In this document: piece after piece, positions 44,370-53,384 of the stretch
How positions within the stretch are numbered: the stretch's first letter is position 1
Layout of the letters: the number at the start of each line of letters is the position of its first letter
Assembly: GCF_002368335.1 (NCBI RefSeq)
Contig: NZ_AP018288.1
Coordinates: 7,084,609 to 7,148,608 of the forward strand
DNA from: Nostoc sp. NIES-4103
Lineage (GTDB): Bacteria; Cyanobacteriota; Cyanobacteriia; Cyanobacteriales; Nostocaceae
DNA length: 64,000 bases
Direction: 5' to 3'
Made by a program: the position numbers and the translations under genes
The notes under the pieces: model-generated
What the model was told of the DNA's origin: nothing
The model's input: the letters and a program-made list of their open reading frames with translations, nothing else
The model's database searches: none

Positions 44370-44757
44370 TTGCTATTCTCCATTAAAAATTATTAGCAGT
44401 ATTTTTGCAAATTAACTTCAACTATCATTTAAAAATGTTTATAACCTTTGAGAATAAAAGTCAATCCAGTTGACAAAAAGAGGCTGGTGAGATGGCAATA
44501 ATGTTCAGTTAACAATACCTTCGCTAAAATGCTCTCACCTTAGAAGATCTTGCCTTAACCGATATCTGACAAATCCCAGCTTTTATATATAACTAATCCT
44601 TATGAAATTGATTAGCTTTCAACTCTTGTTGTATGGTATGCTTCGCCTTATGTATTTGCTTAAGCGCTTAGTGTATCCCGTTAATATCCATTAGTGGCTA
44701 GAACACAATTCAGTGAGACAAGGTTTTGTCAGTTCTAAAAATGGGAGAATATTTTGT
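44370..44757. other. Divergent promoter region of phnD and a methyltransferase gene
   Basis: AT-rich, no gene seen. It must hold the phnD promoter on the minus strand and the methyltransferase promoter on the plus strand. A weak CTCACCTT...CCTTAACC pair (about 44531-44561) is the nearest thing to a Pho-box-like direct repeat; I do not call it. Confidence 0.55.
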
Positions 44758-45537
44758 ATGACAAGTAATAATGCTAACGTTAGTCAAATAGTTCAGTCAT
44801 CATATGATGAGTTCTATTCACGCCAACAAAGTACATGGCGAGAACTTGGGGGTAAGTATAAAGCGAACAACATTTTATCTGTCTGCGAAAATTACAACTT
44901 CAAAAAAGTACTGGAATGCGGTGCTGGCGAGGGAAGTATACTTAAATTTTTAGATGAATCAAGTAACTTTACTGAGCTATACGCTATAGAAATATCTGAA
45001 AGTGGAATATCAGAAATCAACAAGAGAAACCTGCCAAAATTGCAAGAGGTAAAAAAGTTTAATGGATATGAAATTCCTTACCCAGATAATTATTTCGATA
45101 TGGCATACTGTTCCCATGTAATTGAACATGTCGAACATCCAAGATTGTTACTCCGTGAGCTAAAAAGAGTCAGCAGCTTTCAGGTATTTGAAATACCTCT
45201 AGACTATTCGCTTGACGTGGACACGAAATATCAACATTTTTTGTCTTACGGTCATGTAAATATATATACTCCATCTTTATTTAAGTTCCTTCTTAAGTCG
45301 GAGGGTTACGAAATTATTCAAGAGCTTCTTACGCAAATAGCAAGTGAGATACAGCGCTACAACTGGTATGAAATCAAGAAGCAGAAAAAAACATTTGTTC
45401 GGGAATTTAAGTTGATGATACGTCCTCTTATATCCCAATTAAAAAAACTGAAGTGGGGTGACAAGCGCTATAACGAATACGGCTTTTCGATGTACACATG
45501 CTTAGCAAAAGGTAGCGGCGAGTTAAAAATATTTTAA
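44758..45537 (+). CDS. Class I SAM-dependent methyltransferase
   Basis: A 259-residue enzyme from the ATG at 44758, with GGGAG 10 bases upstream; a GTG at 44713 would add 15 residues. The Rossmann-like SAM-binding motif is VLECGAGEGSILKFL, followed by the acidic end of strand beta-2 (YAIEISESG) and the post-motif region YCSHVIEHVEHPRLLLRELKRV typical of Methyltransf_11. The C-terminal part (GHVNIYTPSLFKFLLKSEGYEI) resembles methyltransferases found in polysaccharide and glycan clusters. The substrate is unknown. It looks AT-richer than its neighbours, which may hint at transfer. Confidence 0.85.
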   Translation: MTSNNANVSQIVQSSYDEFYSRQQSTWRELGGKYKANNILSVCENYNFKKVLECGAGEGSILKFLDESSNFTELYAIEISESGISEINKRNLPKLQEVKKFNGYEIPYPDNYFDMAYCSHVIEHVEHPRLLLRELKRVSSFQVFEIPLDYSLDVDTKYQHFLSYGHVNIYTPSLFKFLLKSEGYEIIQELLTQIASEIQRYNWYEIKKQKKTFVREFKLMIRPLISQLKKLKWGDKRYNEYGFSMYTCLAKGSGELKIF

Positions 45538-45756
45538 GCTCGACTTTATCTAGATCAATTGAGGCTCTACCTGGCTTATAAATCAACAGATTCACTAAAG
45601 TGGCAGAGCCTTAAATTATTTTAGCGTCTACCATTGTAGTTACTAAAAATAGACCAAGTTGATGTTAGCTGCAACAATACACTAGGTACTTGGGTAGAAT
45701 AAAAGTAATTTTCTGCTAGTTTTGTACTTAACTAAAAGTCTTGAGCCTCAAATTTA

Positions 45757-46800
45757 TCAATCAACTTCTATTTGACAAAAAGCTTTTAATAATTCAATAC
45801 AATTGGCGATCGCTCCTAAATGGGCAATTTCATAGCCGTGGGTGTTTTGTGTGGGAAATGCTAAACAAGCAGCACGACCGACATGACCAAATTTCATGGC
45901 TATTGAAGCATCACTGCCAAATCCACTTAAAGTTGTTAGCTGCACTGGCATTTCTAGTTGCTTAGCACAGTGGCGTAGCTGTGCATTCAAAGTTTCATCA
46001 TAGATACCATAGGCATCCTGAGACAGGATTACCGGACTTTTTCCGTCTTCGATGGGGTATTCTTTCGATAACGGACAAATTTCTAAAGCAATTAAAGCAT
46101 CTAAACGCTGGTTTTGGGTAAAAAATAATGCCCCAATTGCCCCTACTTCTTCTTTGGCTGAGGCTACCAGATAAACATCAACTGCTGGCTGTTTCAAGGT
46201 TTGGGCCAAACCTAGGAGAATTGCTACGGAAGCTTTATTATCCAAGGTGTAACTGGCAATATGATCCTTTAACCGAATTGGATGCTTGCGATGCTTGCCA
46301 ATTACCATTCTTGTTCCGGGTCGAATACCGGCAGCTTCTAGTTCAGCAGTGGTGAGTTTGGTTTCAATCCAGGCATTTTCCCACTTGAGGGCAGTATCTT
46401 CTTGCTGAACTTTTTGCGGCGATTCGTGGGAGACATGGCGAGAACCAAAGCTGAGAATGCCACTGATAGTTTCGTTGTCTCCCAATAAATCTACAACGCC
46501 TTCACCGTAGATCCACGGGTAAGAACCGCCGAGTCTACGAACTTCCACACGACCTTCCTCACCCACAGACTTGACAATTGCACCAATTTCATCTTTGTGG
46601 GCGGTGATAGCGATCGCTCTGTCTGGATTTTTTCCGGGAATTTTGGCAATGATATTATCAGCGCGATCGCTCCACACTTCTAGACCCAGTGCTGCAAATC
46701 GCTGCATCAAAAATTGATTGATTTCAGCTTCTACACCACTAGGGGAATGGTGCATTACCAATTCTGTGATGCTTTGAAATAGGCGATCGTAATCCCACAT
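45757..46800 (-). CDS. M42 family metallopeptidase (glutamyl aminopeptidase/endoglucanase-like)
   Basis: A 347-residue di-zinc aminopeptidase of the M42/TET family, forming large self-compartmentalising particles that trim peptides. From the ATG at 46800 the N-terminus is MWDYDRLFQSITELVMHHSP; a start at 46818 would add six residues. Metal and catalytic signatures are ITAHKDEIGAIV, YTLDNKASVAILLGL, the catalytic Glu pair in SAKEEVGAIGA, a later Asp/Glu ligand region ALEICPL and a C-terminal His (NTHGYEIAHLGA). It ends close to the plus-strand region before the second IS element. Confidence 0.9.
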   Translation of the reverse strand: MWDYDRLFQSITELVMHHSPSGVEAEINQFLMQRFAALGLEVWSDRADNIIAKIPGKNPDRAIAITAHKDEIGAIVKSVGEEGRVEVRRLGGSYPWIYGEGVVDLLGDNETISGILSFGSRHVSHESPQKVQQEDTALKWENAWIETKLTTAELEAAGIRPGTRMVIGKHRKHPIRLKDHIASYTLDNKASVAILLGLAQTLKQPAVDVYLVASAKEEVGAIGALFFTQNQRLDALIALEICPLSKEYPIEDGKSPVILSQDAYGIYDETLNAQLRHCAKQLEMPVQLTTLSGFGSDASIAMKFGHVGRAACLAFPTQNTHGYEIAHLGAIANCIELLKAFCQIEVD

Positions 46801-47090
46801 GGATAGGTTCAGTCTCACAAAAAATATCAGGTTTCTAACTGAAACAATCCTATCCTTGAGGATGCACTTCCATCTAATTTAACCTGAGTTCGCTACTACC
46901 TCACCCTCCCAACTTCCCTCTCCTACAAACCTACTGGACTGTTTCAGCTAATTTAGCTTGAACTGACAGAAGCCTCTCACTTACCGCTATCGCGGTAAGT
47001 GATGAGATGAATGGCGTTTGTGTGTTGACGACAGTTCCCTGACCAATGCCGATAGGCGAGGGAAGGGAACATGGAGGAAACGAACAATTC

Positions 47091-47504
47091 TTAATCTTCT
47101 GGTTGTTGCTGATTTTCAATGTATTTTTTCAAAGTTGAAACGGTAACACCCCCACAACTAGCAATAAAATAAGAACCATTCCAAAAAACATCTTTACTAT
47201 AAAAAGTTTTTAAATGTTCAAAAAATTCTTGTCTCAATTTTCTAGAGGAAATAGACTTTAAGTTATTGACCAACTTACTAAGTTCTAGGTCAGGATGATA
47301 TTGGAATAGAAGATGTATGTGATTATCTTCACCGTTGAACTCAACAAGCTTGCAATCCCACTTTACTAATAACTCTTCAAAGATAGTGTGCAAGCGTTCT
47401 AACATTGCTGTGTTAAACGCTCTACGCCTGTATTTTGTTGTTAAAACAAGGTGGACTTTCAGGTCACTAACAGACCTCCCTTTGGAAACAAAGTCATTTT
47501 TCAT
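47091..47504 (-). CDS. tnpA: IS200/IS605 transposase TnpA, copy 2
   Basis: Identical in protein sequence (137 residues) to the copy at 4326-4739, with HUH motif H62-I-H64 and catalytic Y128. Intact, so either copy could mobilise both elements. Confidence 0.95.
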   Translation of the reverse strand: MKNDFVSKGRSVSDLKVHLVLTTKYRRRAFNTAMLERLHTIFEELLVKWDCKLVEFNGEDNHIHLLFQYHPDLELSKLVNNLKSISSRKLRQEFFEHLKTFYSKDVFWNGSYFIASCGGVTVSTLKKYIENQQQPED

Positions 47505-47578
47505 TGGATTGTAGACTTCAATAAAAATCAGTGTATACTAAAAACCTAGCACTGATTTACAAAGGTGGTGATAAACAG

Positions 47579-48805
47579 TTGAGGACAACGTATCAGTACA
47601 GATTACGCCCGACAAAACAACAAGCGACAGAAATAGACAGATGGTTGTCTATGTTGTGCGCTCAATATAATTACTTGTTGGCTGATAGATTCAACTGGTA
47701 TGAGCAAAATTGTTGTCCTATCAACGCTTGTCCTCTTGTTTGTCATTTACCAGAATTCAGAGATAACCCGGATTACTATTCTCAAAAAAAAACTTTACCC
47801 GAACTCAAGAAAACCCATCCACATTACAGCGAGATTTACTCGCAAGTTTTACAGGATGTAGTCAGGCGAGTTCAGGTAACTTTTGATAGGTTTTTAAAGG
47901 GTGATAGTAACGGTAAACGCAGTGGCAAACCCAGGTTTAAACCTCGTGACCGTTATAGAACTTTTACTTATCCTCAAATGAAGGATGGATGTTTGCAGGG
48001 TAATTTAATTAATCTTCCGATGCTTGGCAAGATTAAGGTAATTCTGCATCGTCCTATTCCTGATGGTTTTAAGATTAAAACCGCATCTGTAACTAAAAAA
48101 GCCGATGGGTATTACCTAACTCTTAGCCTAGAAGATGCCACAGTTCCAGCAATCAAGCCTGATTTTAACCCTGAATCGATAACAGGTATTGATGTTGGAC
48201 TAAAAGAGTTTTTGACAACTGCTGAGGGTGAGGTAGCTCCTATCCCCCAACATTACCGCAAATCTCAAAAACGTTTACGAGTCATTCAAAAACGTGTGTC
48301 ACGGCGCAAAAAAGGTAGTAAACGCAGGCTAAAAGCTGTTAAACAATTGGGTAGGCAGCACAAAAAAGTTGCTGACAAGCGCAAAGATTTTCATTTCAAA
48401 ACCGCTAATAATTTGCTTAAAAAGTATGATGTTATAGCTGTTGAAGATTTGAATGTTAAAGGACTTTCACGCTCTAAGCTAGCAAAGTCTGTACTCGATG
48501 CCGGATGGTCAAGCTTTCTGTCAATCCTGACAAACAAAGCCGAAAATGCTGGTTTGTTGGTTATCCCAGTTAAAGCATCTGGCACTAGTCAAGATTGTTC
48601 TAGATGTGGGGCAAAAGTTCCTAAAAAACTGCATGAACGTTGGCACGATTGCCCCAATTGCGGGTGTAGTCTTCACCGTGACCACAATGCAGCAATAAAT
48701 ATCAAAAATAGAGCGGTAGGGCATTCCGTTCTTAAAGCCAAGAGCCTCCTAAGCAATAGCCGGATTGTCTTGGAAGCCTACACTTACCACGAACTGGAAG
48801 TGTAG
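47579..48805 (+). CDS. tnpB: TnpB RNA-guided nuclease, copy 2
   Basis: Identical to the copy at 4814-6040, with the same TTG start (GTG at 47531 as the alternative), RuvC residues and zinc ribbon. What differs is the DNA beyond the right end: after 48817 it reads GCATAAACTATTGTGG here and ATTTGATTTGAGCCTC after copy 1. If the guide RNA extends into the flank as in ISDra2, the two copies carry different guides. Confidence 0.93.
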   Translation: MRTTYQYRLRPTKQQATEIDRWLSMLCAQYNYLLADRFNWYEQNCCPINACPLVCHLPEFRDNPDYYSQKKTLPELKKTHPHYSEIYSQVLQDVVRRVQVTFDRFLKGDSNGKRSGKPRFKPRDRYRTFTYPQMKDGCLQGNLINLPMLGKIKVILHRPIPDGFKIKTASVTKKADGYYLTLSLEDATVPAIKPDFNPESITGIDVGLKEFLTTAEGEVAPIPQHYRKSQKRLRVIQKRVSRRKKGSKRRLKAVKQLGRQHKKVADKRKDFHFKTANNLLKKYDVIAVEDLNVKGLSRSKLAKSVLDAGWSSFLSILTNKAENAGLLVIPVKASGTSQDCSRCGAKVPKKLHERWHDCPNCGCSLHRDHNAAINIKNRAVGHSVLKAKSLLSNSRIVLEAYTYHELEV

Positions 48806-49097
48806 GAGTATGTCACTGCATAAACTATTGTGGGATGGGCGTCCCGCCCGTCCTAATGGCGGGCTAGAAGCCCACCCCACAAGAAAATCTATTGCAACAT
48901 TTTAGCTGAAACATTCCAATAGGGGGAATTTTAAGACTTGTGTGTACACGGTAGCTCCTACAAACAGAGGGAGGAGCAACAAAAAACTAAGGTTTTACTC
49001 CCCTCTCCTCGTAGGAGAGGGGCTGGGGGAGAGGTCAAAACAGTATTCATCGAACTCACGTTAATTTACCTGTTCAAACTCGACGATTCCCTACTCC

Positions 49098-50126
49098 TTA
49101 CTCCCTATTTCCTATGCTTACTGTTGATTTTTTATGCCTACGCTTTAGCACTCCACCAGCACCCAAAGCACCCAGTGCCAACATTCCCAAAGCTGGCGAA
49201 GGCTCAGGAATAGCCGCCAATGCTGCTCCTGCAAATAACTTATGAGCGCGTGCTGTAGGATGAATTTCATCCCAGTATAAATACTCATCTGGATTAGCAC
49301 AGATTGTCTGAGCAATTTTATTGAAGCAAGGTTCAGTAGTATTGGTAAACCCTAACTTCGATATGTCATCTAATGCAGAAATGACATCAAGAGAAATAAT
49401 ATTTAAATCCAATACTGGGTCTTGGTTTAAATCTTTGATAATTTGAGACAATCCATCATTATGCTCTTGGGTTAATGCATTCAGGGTGTCAGTTGTTCCA
49501 GGAATTGATTTATCTAAATTCAAAGCCAGTGGCGTATTGCCCAATTTTGGCAAATTTAGTACCAAAATATTCTTAGCTCCAAGGCTGGTAATTGTTTGGA
49601 GTGCATTTGAAATATTTGCGAGGGTCTGATCAGGGGTAGTAAAAGGCTCAAAGTTTGTTGAGTCGGTAGGGAGATAATCATTAGCACCAAACCAAAACAC
49701 ATAAAGTGCATCAGGATCAGCAAGTTGCTGAGTTTGATTTAGGTAAGATTGAAATGCACTAATCTCTTGTGGTAAGCCAAAGAAGGCATTGGAGACTGTG
49801 TTTGCTTGTGTGGTGGTGGCTCCACCAAATGCAAAGTTAATGCCATTGTTGGGTATAGTGCCATTGACGATATCAGCATATAAAGTAGGAGAATCGATGT
49901 CTAACTTTTTGGCAAGCTCATCTATCCAGTTATAGCCGTTGGTAAAGCGCCCATTAAAGTAGTATGGGTAAGGAGGGAAGGTGTTTCCTGAAGTTGCAAA
50001 TGCGTTACCAGTATCTGAAATACTATCACCGAATACATAAATATCTTCGTAACTGGCAGCCGAAGCTTTTAGCGGCAACATAAAGGAAAAAAGAACGAAT
50101 CCTGCTGCCATTAATGTTTTTTTCAT
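49098..50126 (-). CDS. Secreted GDSL (SGNH) esterase/lipase with PEP-CTERM-like anchor
   Basis: A 342-residue exported esterase from the ATG at 50126 (MKKTLMAAGFVLFSFMLPLK, signal peptide ending ASAAS); an earlier frame start at 50264 adds 46 unlikely residues. SGNH motifs: block I FGDSISDTGN with the nucleophile Ser, block II NFAFGGATT (Gly), block III FGANDYLP (Asn), block V WDEIHPTARAHKL (Asp/His). It resembles the phospholipase/lecithinase/haemolysin branch. The C-terminus (IPEPSPALGMLALGALGAGG then VLKRRHKK) is a PEP-CTERM-type sorting signal. The substrate is unknown. It is the first of an envelope-related block. Confidence 0.9.
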   Translation of the reverse strand: MKKTLMAAGFVLFSFMLPLKASAASYEDIYVFGDSISDTGNAFATSGNTFPPYPYYFNGRFTNGYNWIDELAKKLDIDSPTLYADIVNGTIPNNGINFAFGGATTTQANTVSNAFFGLPQEISAFQSYLNQTQQLADPDALYVFWFGANDYLPTDSTNFEPFTTPDQTLANISNALQTITSLGAKNILVLNLPKLGNTPLALNLDKSIPGTTDTLNALTQEHNDGLSQIIKDLNQDPVLDLNIISLDVISALDDISKLGFTNTTEPCFNKIAQTICANPDEYLYWDEIHPTARAHKLFAGAALAAIPEPSPALGMLALGALGAGGVLKRRHKKSTVSIGNRE

Positions 50127-50517
50127 ACTTATTTGAAATGTTGTGTTATTTGCTAGATTTATGAGAAAAGATAAATTTACAGGTTTTCTCGGTGAATTAT
50201 TGCCAAGCCAAGCAATCTGAGTGAATGTTATTTGCGTAATTCTATTGAATAGATGTGGCAACAATAATCTCTAAATATACAGGTTAAGATTCCTTCAACC
50301 TCAAGATTTACCTGATTTTTATTTTTCCATGGGTTTATTGCAAAGAAACTATGAAGTTAGTAGGTAAAAATAAGTAGGGCAGGCTATTTGCCTACCCTAC
50401 TATTAACTATCAATAAAGATGTATTTAAAAGACGCTGCGAGAAATACGGCGTTCAGTAAATGAAATCCCTGATTTGAATTATGGGGTTCCCCACACTCTA
50501 CACCTTGCTCATAGAAT
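50127..50517. other. Gap between the GDSL esterase and the SLH lipoprotein genes
   Basis: No gene seen. It holds the esterase leader, a TAGGGCAGGCTATTTGCCTACCCTA-type hairpin (50375-50400) built on AGTAGGG-like arms, and otherwise AT-rich sequence. The hairpin may terminate the SLH gene's transcript. Confidence 0.55.
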
Positions 50518-51909
50518 CTAGTTGGGCGATCGCTTTAACTTCAGAGCTTCAACAGCCGATACACCTTCACCCTGAAAACCAAAGTACCACAAAGCTGCTG
50601 CGGCTTCGGCGCGATTTACTGGTTTTTTTGGTTGAAACAGTGTTGTATAGCCAAACACCCGCCGAATATTCGATTTTTCTCCATTTTGGAAGTCAGCCAA
50701 GACTGCGCGTAAAGCTTTGGGGTCAATTTTGCCTACATCCTGAAAACCCCAAGTTTGCTTCACTGCATCTAAGCTGGCTGTAGGTAAACCTTGGCGCGTA
50801 TCTAACGGTACTTTCCACAGTACTAACTGTTCTCGCGTCAATGGTGCATCTGGACGAAACAAAACCGCTGTAGAATCGCCAGACAAAGTACTGGGAATTA
50901 ACCCAGCTTCGGCTAACCCCTGAATTTGGGCAAAATCCGGGTCTGTTTTCGATACATCGCTAAAAGCTGGTTGAGTACCATCTCCAGCTAAGCGAATTTG
51001 CTTAGCTGAATCGTTAGCATACATGGCATTATTGGCAGCAACTAACCAACGAGCATATTCTCGACGAGTAATGATTTTACCAGGTTCAAATTGGGCGATC
51101 GCTCCATTAGAATTACTCTTACTCTGAGATTCTCCAGAGAAAATACCCAAGGCTGCTAAGTCTTGGACATATTGCCGCAATTCTGGGGGTACTTTGTTAA
51201 GATCTTTGAATTCCTGAGATGTGGCTGTAGCCGTTGTTTGACCATCAGACGTATTTTGAGGCTGTGTTGCCAAGTTTGTAGGCGGTACGGGCCCAATAAA
51301 CTCAGGATCACCTGGTTGGGGAATGTTGTTAGTAGTTTCGTTAGGACTAGCAGTTGGGTTAGGTTGTGCTGTTGCTGTGCTATTAGGTGTGTACTCAATC
51401 AGTAATGTAGTAGCTGTTTGTGGTTGATTGGGTGTGGGGTTAGTAACTGATTGAGCTTGAGTAGATACCTTCACCAGCAAATCGTTACGGCGTGCTTCAA
51501 AAGCACCCCCCACCTCATCTGTAGGTTGTTGTAAAATCTGCCAGTTATTTGCTTGAAACTGGCTGCGATAAAAACTTGTGATAAAATTGCTGGGGTCAGA
51601 ACTCAGCCAGCGCGTGGATACTTTATTTTCTGATCCGCTCACAGGTGTAACTTCCTGGAGTTGAGCGTTGGGATATAAGGGGATATCTTTGGGAAAATCG
51701 GCTGGTAACTGAACACTAGTTTCGTTTTGCCCTACTTGTGATTCAGCCTCCTTAGCTTCTCCAAAGACAACAGGCTTATTTTGCAACTGAGGATCAGCCG
51801 CCAAAGACTGTTCAAGGTTTTTGGCGGTTGGACTGTTAGCACAAGCCGTTAAAGAAGTGAGTAAAACAGCCAAACTCACAAATACAGCTGGACGTTTATA
51901 AGGAAGCAC
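50518..51909 (-). CDS. SLH-domain lipoprotein
   Basis: A 463-residue envelope lipoprotein. The signal peptide ends in the lipobox LTAC (Cys at about residue 23). Residues about 65-165 form a globular domain (FPKDIPLYPNAQLQEVTP, STRWLSSDPSNFITSFYRSQ). A Thr/Pro/Gln-rich linker of about 70 residues follows. The C-terminal half has S-layer homology motifs (LAALGIFSGE, EPGKIITRREYARWLV, FSDVSKTDPDFAQIQGLAEAGLI, FRPDAPLTREQLVLWK and a last unit RAEAAAALWYFG). Such proteins link the outer membrane or envelope to peptidoglycan polymer. Start at 51909. Confidence 0.88.
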   Translation of the reverse strand: MLPYKRPAVFVSLAVLLTSLTACANSPTAKNLEQSLAADPQLQNKPVVFGEAKEAESQVGQNETSVQLPADFPKDIPLYPNAQLQEVTPVSGSENKVSTRWLSSDPSNFITSFYRSQFQANNWQILQQPTDEVGGAFEARRNDLLVKVSTQAQSVTNPTPNQPQTATTLLIEYTPNSTATAQPNPTASPNETTNNIPQPGDPEFIGPVPPTNLATQPQNTSDGQTTATATSQEFKDLNKVPPELRQYVQDLAALGIFSGESQSKSNSNGAIAQFEPGKIITRREYARWLVAANNAMYANDSAKQIRLAGDGTQPAFSDVSKTDPDFAQIQGLAEAGLIPSTLSGDSTAVLFRPDAPLTREQLVLWKVPLDTRQGLPTASLDAVKQTWGFQDVGKIDPKALRAVLADFQNGEKSNIRRVFGYTTLFQPKKPVNRAEAAAALWYFGFQGEGVSAVEALKLKRSPN

Positions 51910-51970
51910 AGGCAGTCAAAAATGCGTGTCTATTCCTACCCTAACGCAGACTGCCAATTATTGAATCGAA

Positions 51971-53077
51971 CTATATGTATGTAAATTTTGGAATCAGTTG
52001 AGTACAAATGTCTAGTAGTTGAGTTGCAGCACGAGTTGCAGAAAAAGTTTCTGCCGCGTAATGGCTTGACAGAAAACCTCGATTAATTGCTTCATCGGGA
52101 TGATCTAGGCAATATCTCATACAACTGGCTAATTCTTGAGCATTTTCATTTTCAAAGAAAAAGCTGTGTGGCCCAGCCACTTCTGGTAATCCTCCCATTT
52201 TTGAGACAATGGAACAAGTTTGAGCGCTAGAGGCTTCTAGTACTACATAAGGTGCTGGATCTTGCCAACGAGAGGGAGCAACTAAAGCTAATGCATCTTG
52301 TAATTTGACAATCACTTCTTGATTGGGAAGTTTACCTAAAAAACTCACACGATTTAAAATATCTAAATCAGATGCTAGCTGCTTCAATTCACTAGCTTTT
52401 GCCCCATCTCCAATTATGGAAATCTGGAAATTTCTGTTTTCCTTGTGGAGAATGAACGCTGCTTTTAATAAAACATCGACTCCTTTATCTTTATCTAATC
52501 TGCCCACAAACACAAATTTATATGGGTGAGATAAATTATCGAGATGCTTCTGCTGCTTTTTATATTTAATTTCAATGGGATTATATAAAGTAGCTACTTT
52601 CCAGGGAAAAGCACAAGACTCACTTAAAAAATTACTACAAGCTGTGTGGCAGTTAGCTATCAATGCAGTAGTTAGTCTAGTACCTAGCCTCGCCCATTTT
52701 ACTGCTGTGTATAATTTCCACTTTAAGGGATAGTTTGCTTTTGGTAAGGTATATTTAATTTCGGTTTTTAGCCTTTCTCTAAAATTCATTTTTTCATATT
52801 GATGATGCAGAGACTGATAAAAACAATAATGATATTTAATGATTATTTTTTTCCTCAAAGTCTTGCATAACAGAGCAAAAGTTAAATCATTGGAATTCAT
52901 ATGAACAACATCTGCCCATAAAATAAGTTGCCACCAATCTAGAATATTCTCTTCTCTAGTCGAGACAGTTTTAATTTCAACTCCTCTATTTTCGAGTTCT
53001 GGAATAATTGCGGATATATATGTTAACACCCCAGCAATTTCCCCTTGCAAATGTCTGTGTTGGATCAGAAGTTTCAT
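51971..53077 (-). CDS. Glycosyltransferase family 4 protein
   Basis: A 368-residue GT-B glycosyltransferase, probably acting on a cell-surface polysaccharide. The N-terminal domain (MKLLIQHRHLQGEIAGVLTY) is followed by the C-terminal donor-binding domain: KFVFVGRLDKDKGVDVLLKA, ISIIGDGAKASELKQLA, and the retaining EX7E-like segment APSRWQDPAPYVVLEASS. The substrate is unknown. The ATG at 53077 has no clear SD. It lies between the SLH lipoprotein gene and a second glycosyltransferase gene on the same strand, so a small envelope-glycan cluster is likely. Confidence 0.9.
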   Translation of the reverse strand: MKLLIQHRHLQGEIAGVLTYISAIIPELENRGVEIKTVSTREENILDWWQLILWADVVHMNSNDLTFALLCKTLRKKIIIKYHYCFYQSLHHQYEKMNFRERLKTEIKYTLPKANYPLKWKLYTAVKWARLGTRLTTALIANCHTACSNFLSESCAFPWKVATLYNPIEIKYKKQQKHLDNLSHPYKFVFVGRLDKDKGVDVLLKAAFILHKENRNFQISIIGDGAKASELKQLASDLDILNRVSFLGKLPNQEVIVKLQDALALVAPSRWQDPAPYVVLEASSAQTCSIVSKMGGLPEVAGPHSFFFENENAQELASCMRYCLDHPDEAINRGFLSSHYAAETFSATRAATQLLDICTQLIPKFTYI

Positions 53078-53384
53078 AATTGAGGTAATTATTTAAGTAG
53101 GTCGGTGTTCAAATAATTCGTAATTGATAATACCCTTCGGGAAGCCGCTATCGCGTCTACGTAATTCGTAGTTACAATCAGTGTGAGCTTCTGAACCCAC
53201 CACCAACAAAGCACTACCAAATTGAAAATTTGGTGTGGGCTGCCTGCCGTACCCATTTAATTACGAATTACGAATTACGAATTACGAATTACGAATTTTT
53301 GGTCAAGAGTTAAGAGTTAAGATTTTGGGCTTTTGACTTTGGAGGCTTTTTGCTAAAAAGCATGACAATGGGCGTAAGTCTTTA
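53078..53384. repeat. Interspersed and 8-bp tandem repeats between two glycosyltransferase genes
   Basis: It contains AATTCGTAAT and a CCCTTCGGGAAGCCGC...GCGTCTACGT interspersed repeat (53134-53162), then four AATTACG 8-bp units at 53259-53298. The tail AATTCGTA/TACGAATT pair is inverted and could pair. No gene seen. Confidence 0.75.

Larger units (their letters stand above)
46951..48817. mobile_element. IS200/IS605-family insertion sequence, copy 2
   Basis: It matches copy 1 (4186-6052) base for base as far as I can follow, except C at 46978 for T. It has the same orientation, 42,765 bp away. Left hairpin at 46977-47002 and right hairpin at 48777-48806. The flanks differ from copy 1, so this is a separate insertion event and not a duplication of a larger region. 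Its left end abuts the left arm of a MITE-like repeat. Confidence 0.93.
46930..48923. mobile_element. MITE-like element (about 127 bp) interrupted by IS copy 2
   Basis: Two 25-bp arms in inverted orientation flank the IS: 46930-46954 (CCTACTGGACTGTTTCAGCT...) and 48899-48923 (...AGCTGAAACATTCCAATAGG); they match at about 21 of 25 positions. Between the IS right end and the right arm lie GGGATGGGCGTCCCGCCCG and GCGGGCTAGAAGCCCACCCC, which also form hairpins. Without the IS the element would be about 127 bp. It is non-coding. Confidence 0.65.

Noticed and set aside
44531..44561. Pho box upstream of phnD
   Set aside because: Only a loose CCTT-type direct repeat, without the three evenly spaced octamers expected of cyanobacterial Pho boxes.
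48818..49097. 91-residue frame after IS copy 2
   Set aside because: It crosses the right arm of the MITE-like element and a CTCCTCGTAGGAGAGG interspersed repeat.
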